This document shows, piece after piece, positions 58,856 through 64,000 of a DNA stretch of 64,000 nucleotides. The stretch comes from Emergomyces orientalis. Lineage: Eukaryota; Ascomycota; Eurotiomycetes; Onygenales; Ajellomycetaceae. How positions within the stretch are numbered: position 1 is the stretch's first letter; each line of letters begins with the position of its first letter. The stretch covers positions 620,001 through 684,000 of the forward strand of contig MOWL01000003.1 in NCBI GenBank assembly GCA_002110485.1, read 5' to 3'. The position numbers and the translations under genes are program-made. The notes under the pieces are model-generated. The model was not told the origin of the DNA. It saw only the letters and a list, made by a program, of their open reading frames with translations, and made no database searches.

Positions 58856-59523
58856 AGAAAATGGTTTTTGAGTCCCTTTTTTTCTCTCTTTTTGCTGTCA
58901 GTTAGACTTGGTTTTCTCGCTTTACGCCCCCCTCTAACCCTCTCGCTACGTCTGTGTACAACCGCCTCCCCGCTTTTGAACCCCTGAATCTCTCGTCCGG
59001 CAATTTGTCCTTTGTGCCTCCTTATTTTTGCTTTTGCAAAAAAACAATCTTATCATGTGACATTTTTTAATTTGTTTTAAATTGTTTTCTTGCTTTTTCA
59101 CGCCTTATTTTAAATTTCTAAAGATAAAGTGATGTGTGATGGATGGGTGGATGAGTGGAATGGAATAAATGAATAAATATGTCTTCTTCCTCTCCGCAAT
59201 GTTATTCATATCAGGTCTTGCTATGTATATCTATTTCTCTTGCATTGAATTGAAAAATGGTGTTCGTTCAAGGTTAGTTCTGGTACAGTATATTTGATAG
59301 TCAGAAGGGATTGCATACATGAAAACTGTAAAACCACTCAAGAGGGTATATACAGCAGAACGGTTAATTACTGAGCTTGGAGCAAAACTATTTTGCCTCA
59401 TTTAAGATTTTTTATCAGAATTTTTGACAGATTATGTTCACAGAAGATGCTGTCAGGGTTGCTCAATCTCGATGTACAGTACATTAAATATGAAATTCTA
59501 ATGAAACCTGCATTCCCTCCTTG
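58856..59523. other. Intergenic CDC48 3' flank
   Basis: T-rich 3' region of CDC48 and the 3' flank of the interrupted APH gene. AT content rises toward the mobile element. No feature recognised. Confidence 0.5.
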
Positions 59524-59651
59524 CTAAAGATATTGACCAGTAGTTAAAGTAAACATAATCCACTTCAATTGCTGGGCCATCTTCTCATGTTTGGGAATCA
59601 TCTCAAGTATCATATCTGTAAATACTGGTGCGCTGAGCATCCTCGCGTTTA

Positions 59652-59815
59652 TTGTGGTGAACAAATTGCTTGTGAAAACAGATTTCCTCAACCATCTCTA
59701 GAATATTCATAACAAAACACTGCAAAAATAGCCATAATATCCACATTTTTCTATAATCATTCAAATAATGTTCAAATTATTCAAATTAACATGTTTTTCA
59801 TACCTTTATCATCAA
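59652..59815 (+). repeat. Left terminal inverted repeat, 164 bp
   Basis: Inverted copy of 62636-62799, equal in length. All the mismatches I can count (about 16) are C/T or G/A; the left copy carries most of the T/A states. Confidence 0.9.
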
Positions 59816-61119
59816 ATCCATGTATAATCAACCCCTTTTTCAATATGACTCACAATGCCCGCTGTTCTGCTGCCTCACAGACATGTAAAAAGACTTCTAC
59901 TCTGCACCTCAGTCTCTTCAAACAATCTGTTCTGGTTAATGATGAGGTGGATGAGGTGGATGAGATGAATGATGAGAATATAGAGACTCAGTCTAAAGAT
60001 TCTCAATATCTGTGAATTTCTACTTTCAAGTGAATTTCTACACTTAAGCAAATTTCTATCTCTGAGTCTGACATCTCATACAGATTGTATGAACAGATGA
60101 TTATCAATGAAATAAAGAATTCTTTAAAGATCAAATATTGAACTGTTTTCATGTGTGATTCAACTGTCAGCTTATATTCTATTCAACATACTGCAAAGAA
60201 GATGATTGAAGAGTATATTATAAAGCTGAACTGTAAGAAAATGAAAATCACAGATTATATAGCAGTCATCTTATTCAATAAATGCAGATCCGCGGCCAAG
60301 ATCAATATTGAAAAGAAGCAGAATTAAAAGAAGATTATTAATCTTCTGAAGAAATTATATAAGAAGAAAATGAGCAGTCTTATCATTGAAATCATCACTT
60401 ATTTTAATTTTCTTGATATATCAACTCTATTCTCAAACATGTCTGTAATATGCAGTTCTGCAGCTTTCTTTGAGATGTCAGATTCTCAATTAACAACTCA
60501 GACTTTAATATTTAAAAAAGCTCTTAATTTTAATATCAAAGAAGAAATAATCTCATCATTCTGCAATTCTTTTCACTGTTCTGTCAAATTCTTTTGAATC
60601 TATGAACTATCTGATGATGAAAAGTCATCTATATGTTCAAGAATCACAGTCACTATTTAACAACTGAAGAAAATTTGAAATTGTCAGTCAAATGAACAAG
60701 ATTCTATGCAGATTGAGCATGATATAACTGCAAAATGACATTGTCAAAAGATGAATTGTCATAACTTTGAGCAAGACACTTGCTGGATAGCTTATGATGA
60801 TACTCATATTCAACTTCTGAGTAGCAAGATTATCAGTTGAATAGATAATATTAAATATGATAAAGCAGTAGTTGAGACTTCTTCAAGAAAGATGTCAAAA
60901 AGATTAATGAATAGAAAGAAGAAGAAAGAAAAGAAGAATAAATCTATAATCACTACTAATTTTTCTATACAGACTTCTCAAATGCTGGCAGTTATATTTT
61001 CTTCATCAGCTTCTGCAGTTTCAACTTCATTGAATACAGTGTCCTCAAGCGAGATAATCAATGTGATGGTGATGAAATATATAATGAAAGAAATAGAAGA
61101 ACTGAATTTGAATTTATAA
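59791..61119 (+). pseudogene. Second (passenger) ORF of the transposon, RIP-damaged
   Basis: One reading frame runs from 59791 to 61119 (about 442 codons) with nine in-frame stops: TGA at 60013, 60031, 60139, 60595, 60676, 60736 and 60838, and TAA at 60325 and 60658. No TAG is present. All are explainable as CGA to TGA or CAA to TAA changes. The start may be 59791 (inside the inverted repeat) or 59845 (MTHNARCSAAS). Visible features are an acidic stretch DEVDEVDEMNDENIE, a Cys/His cluster HCQKMNCHNFEQDTCW near 60739-60786, a basic run NRKKKKEKKNK and a Ser-rich C-terminal third. No family recognised. It is convergent with the transposase. A DNA-binding or accessory transposition role is only a guess. 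Confidence 0.6.
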
Positions 61120-61127
61120 TGTCATTA

Positions 61128-61376
61128 TCATTTCATCTCAGATTCATTATATCTGCTGTCAAATCCGCTGTCAAATCCGCTGTCAAATCCGCTGTCAAAT
61201 CCGCTGTCAAATCCGCCGTCAAATCCGCATTCAATTTGAAGCAGTTCAATACTCAAATTTGATGAACATGTCAATCTTTTTTTCAAAGAATTCTTCAATT
61301 GATTGACAACAGCAAGATCTAATAGAGCTTCTGCTCTTTTAGATGCTAAGATTGTTCTTAAGAATGAAGAATTCAA
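61128..61376 (-). other. Short ORF with FDSG repeats in the transposon
   Basis: Open minus-strand frame of 82 codons ending in several FDSG units encoded by a 12-bp tandem repeat. The frame can be followed upstream through one TAA into FNLNSSFLRTILASKRAEAL, so it may be a third damaged ORF or the end of another one. No family recognised. Confidence 0.3.
61155..61226. repeat. 12-bp tandem repeat, about six copies
   Basis: Unit GCTGTCAAATCC repeated five times followed by one GCCGTCAAATCC. It retains CpG-containing units inside an otherwise AT-shifted element. Confidence 0.9.
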
Positions 61377-61616
61377 ATTGAATTATATACAAATATTGAC
61401 AAAGACACAACTGACTGAGTTGAATATTAGAATGAGTATATTTCAAATTATAAAAGATGAATTAAAAAATTCATTATAATAAGCAAGATTGCAGAAGCTC
61501 AAATCATCTTTATTCACTGTGTATAGTGATGAAAGCAGATCTTCTAGTGCTTCTATTTTCAATTCTGTATTATAGTTTATTAAATTGCAATCTGAATCTT
61601 TCTAGTTATTATCATA

Positions 61617-62634
61617 CTATTCTATATAAGCTGATCTGAAATATTCTCTTGCATCATTCTCTTTCATGAAGTTCTGAACTGTATAATACAGAAAAACTTC
61701 AAAATCTCTTTCAAACTCAGTATTCAATCAATCTCTATATCTTTTTATTCATTTCTTCAACACATGAAAAGACTTCTCTATAGAGTTATAATTCAGTGAG
61801 TAAGATGATAAGAATAAAAGTTCAATATCAGCTTCATTGCAAAGATCTTGCAGTTTCTGAGATTAATAAGTATTGTAATTATTCATCACTAAGTAGTGAT
61901 AATCTCACTGGCATTTGAGCAGTATTTAAATGTGTACAAATTCATTGAATCTCTCAGTATTGTAGAATCCCTGATATATATCATAATCAAGATATTCATT
62001 GATAGTTATTGTAGATAATATTAATCATCTTCAAGATTGTGTACAGGGCCTTCTCACATGACAGAGAAATTCTCTGCTTAATCATTTATATCATTGATCT
62101 GCTGTATGTTTGTTTGCAGTGCTCTCATCCAAAAATATAAGTTGATCAGATAAATACTAAGTGAGTTGAATCAGTCATTCAGCTCAAAGTTCTTCATTAT
62201 GTTGAGTGACTACAGATTCAATCTATACAATATAACTGACAGATTAGTAGATTCTATAAGTGATATTTGATTGCAATATTGATCATCTTCTTCCGCGTCA
62301 AATTCAGTTTCTTCAATATTCTAGATATTGAACATGGGTGGATATCAACATTGAATTCATTTTTTATAAAGAAGACAGTCTCATCACAATACACAGTTGA
62401 ATACACAGCAAAAAAGTCCTTCAAGTCAGACATAATATTCACTGTGATCTTTGGCTTTACTCTGCAGATTGAACATGAGCTTCTAGCAGTGTCAAAGCAG
62501 CGAAGATTTCATTGAATTCAATATACAGTGACCAGGTGGCAGTCAATGCTGCATGCGATCTCGGCTGGCATATAACCATTCTTTAGAAGACGTACGATCT
62601 CATTGGTTGTGAAATCATTGAATTGAGATGGCAT
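61617..62634 (-). pseudogene. Tc1/mariner DDE transposase relic
   Basis: Starts with the ATG at 62634, just inside the right inverted repeat: MPSQFNDFTTNEIVRLLKNG, an HTH-type opening, then stops (TGA) at former Arg codons. The same frame resumes with MSDLKDFFAVYSTVYCDETV, and FNVDIHPCSISRILKKLNL, the second helix-turn-helix typical of IS630/Tc1 transposases. The catalytic part is in another frame: LIFLDESTANKHTADQ (first Asp), VMNNYNT where the second Asp of the DDE triad has become Asn by a G-to-A change, and LNYNSIEKSFHVLKK with the third acidic residue. At least one frame change and many stops exist, so the enzyme is dead. Confidence 0.85.
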
Positions 62635-62635
62635 A

Positions 62636-62799
62636 TTGATGATAAAGGTATGAAAAATGCATTGATTTGAATGATTTGAACATTATTTGAATGATTATAG
62701 AAAAATGTGGATATTATGGCTATTTTTGCAGTGTTTTGTTATAAATATTCTAGGGGTGGTTGGGGAAATCCGTTTTCGCAAGCAATTCGTCCGCCACAA
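62636..62799 (-). repeat. Right terminal inverted repeat, 164 bp
   Basis: Pairs with 59652-59815. This end keeps more C and G and so is closer to the unmutated sequence. Confidence 0.9.
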
Positions 62800-63673
62800 T
62801 AACGACGCAACCTCAAACCCTTCAGGTTATACTCCAGCTTCACCCCATTCAATCAACCAAACCTTGCTATCAGGGCCCAATATCAAATTTCGAGGCGCAA
62901 TATCCTGGTGCGTGAGGACCAGCTTATCAAAACGGAGAGGTGGAACTGTCTCCGGTGCTTGTTTGAAGTTTTTGCAGATGGCAAGTTTGTGGTTAAACCA
63001 GGCTTCCAGCTCCTCTTTCGAGTCAAACGGACCAGCCCCCATATCCGTAAACCAGAAGCCTCGCGCTAAACAAGTTCCGCAGCCGACTGGCCCGGGCTGC
63101 TGTTGAGGTCCTGGTATAGACTGCAACGTAGCGATCATGGAAGCGACCTGGGTGACAACGTCCCCGCGCTCTGCCTCGCTCAAGTGGTCCCAGCATTCCT
63201 CGACTGACCTGCCTTCGATAAAGTCGATGATAAGAAGGCACTTGCATCCGAAGTAGACATGTTCGGACTCAATATTGAGGACACGATGGACCTCCAATGT
63301 CGCGATCGTCGATCCCACGAGTCTTAGGATGTTAGCTTCGCATGGTCTGGCGTTGGTTCCCCCTTTCAGGGTTAATGTCTGTGACAGGCGGACGCTGCGT
63401 GTTCTTTCGTAGGAATGGATTACTGGCGCAGTGTCGAATAGTGCCGTCAGGGTCTCATCTGGGATTTTGAAAAATGCCACAGTCGTCAAGAGAAAATTGG
63501 TTCGAGAGTTTTCTCCGTTGGGAGACTACATAGGTACCGGATTTTATAATCATGTTAGGTGAGCAAGCGTGGTATGTACAGTACATACCTGACTTATACG
63601 AGGGAGGGATCTACTGAGATCGTGCTATCTGAACTTCGGGTTTATCAAAGTGTTGAGTAAATCCACCCATCAT

Positions 63674-64000
63674 TGCACAACTGATCGTAAGGCCCTGGAG
63701 AATTGGGCGGGTGGTTTGATAGCTATTGGCCCCAGCAGCCCACGAGAAACAGGGCTCGCCGGTACATGCACCCTCCAAGTTTTCGCTTTCTGCACTATTT
63801 CCAAGCTTCTGGACTCTGTGATAAGTACTCTGAAGATGGAATAGCAGCAGATAAAATAACAAGGGGGTTTGAAGACTTGAGGACTAAGCATCAGATCTGC
63901 TTGAGAGTTGCGGAAAAAAAGAGTCAAATCTTACGAATAACTGCTGTCTTTTCTTTCAAAATAGTGGAGTTGAATGTATGATGTTATATAGAAAGAGGGT
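63674..64000. other. Right window edge
   Basis: Short ORFs on both strands only; upstream side of the APH pseudogene. Nothing else recognised before the window ends. Confidence 0.4.

Larger units (their letters stand above)
59652..62799. mobile_element. RIP-mutated Tc1/mariner-type DNA transposon (3148 bp)
   Basis: Bounded by 164-bp terminal inverted repeats beginning TTGTGGYGRACRAATTGCTT and flanked by direct TA dinucleotides (59650-59651 and 62800-62801), the Tc1/mariner target duplication. It carries a DDE transposase relic on the minus strand and a second long ORF relic on the plus strand, meeting near 61.1-61.6 kb. It is strongly AT-rich compared with the flanks. Differences between the two ends are all transitions, and both ORFs are full of TGA/TAA codons, the expected outcome of RIP. 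At over 3 kb it is longer than the usual 1.3-2 kb for a one-gene Tc1/mariner element. It cannot move by itself. Confidence 0.88.
59524..63489 (-). pseudogene. APH-family phosphotransferase gene split by a Tc1/mariner insertion
   Basis: The right part (62803-63489, minus) encodes an aminoglycoside-phosphotransferase/choline-kinase-like fold: FFKIPDETLTALFDTAPVIH, EHVYFGCKCLLIIDFIEGRS, then the catalytic loop LTHQDIAPRNLILGP and LIEWGEAGV. After a TAA codon the frame goes on PEGFEVASL up to the transposon. The C-terminal part lies on the other side (59524-59650): NARMLSAPVFTDMILEMIPK and QQLKWIMFTLTTGQYL, the usual APH ending. Taking out the element with one TA rejoins the two in frame at VASL-NARML. 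The TAA lies upstream of the insertion and is a separate lesion. A first exon with HFDKPEVQIARS may sit near 63590-63673 but also contains a TAG. Typical fungal APH relatives are of unknown substrate. Confidence 0.8.

Noticed and set aside
61155..61226. CRISPR array
   Set aside because: Contiguous 12-bp units without spacers, in a eukaryotic transposon.
1..64000. tRNA and rRNA genes
   Set aside because: Scanning for the B-box pattern and cloverleaf context gave no convincing candidate by eye; a tRNAscan run would be decisive.
1..64000. Secondary-metabolite gene cluster
   Set aside because: Only an isolated SDR and a glycosyltransferase are present; no PKS, NRPS, terpene synthase or P450 in the window.

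Overview
This window is nuclear DNA of a filamentous ascomycete, most likely a Eurotiomycete of the Onygenales type. The evidence is short GT-AG introns (mostly 44-135 nt) with CTAAC-like branch points, Eurotiomycete-like housekeeping proteins, fungus-specific families (PARP-UBC fusion, DUF7053, Dif1/Spd1-type RNR regulator) and an AT-rich block carrying the transition-only mutation pattern of repeat-induced point mutation (RIP). The genus assignment is inference. No tRNA, rRNA or CRISPR array was recognised.

Left part (1-24 kb): the 3' end of SDA1 (+), an RNR small regulator (+), glutaminyl-tRNA synthetase (+), a dynamin/Mx-like GTPase (-), a weak small ORF, a secreted Gly-rich protein (-), a gene-poor 4.3 kb gap with a tiny MITE-like element, VMA6 (-), NOP58 (+), RPC17/RPC9 (+) and a PLOD-like glycosyltransferase (-).

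Middle (24-50 kb): a COG7-like protein (-), a 1229-residue PARP-UBC fusion (+), an unclear multi-exon hypothetical locus (+), a short-chain dehydrogenase (+), SOF1 (-) and RPN6 (+) sharing a divergent promoter, an Mpv17/PMP22 protein (-), a conserved Cys-motif protein (+), a PEX11-family protein (+) and a DUF7053 protein (+).

Right part (50-64 kb): a decayed F-box/2EXR-like pseudogene (-), an AIG2-like gene containing a (GTA)n/poly-Thr tract (-), CDC48 with six exons (+), and then a 3148 bp Tc1/mariner element (59652-62799) inserted at a TA inside an APH-family kinase gene (-). The element has 164 bp inverted repeats that differ only by transitions, a RIP-damaged DDE transposase on one strand, and a second long RIP-damaged ORF on the other strand.

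The genes are mainly unlinked housekeeping functions: ribosome biogenesis (SDA1, NOP58, SOF1), transcription (RPC17), translation (GlnRS), proteostasis (CDC48, RPN6, the PARP-UBC protein), membrane and organelle biology (VMA6, COG7, PEX11, Mpv17). They are not a pathway cluster. Four otherwise conserved genes (GlnRS, dynamin-like, PLOD-like GT, AIG2-like) each need one single-base correction at a G/C homopolymer, so consensus errors in the assembly should be excluded before calling them pseudogenes.
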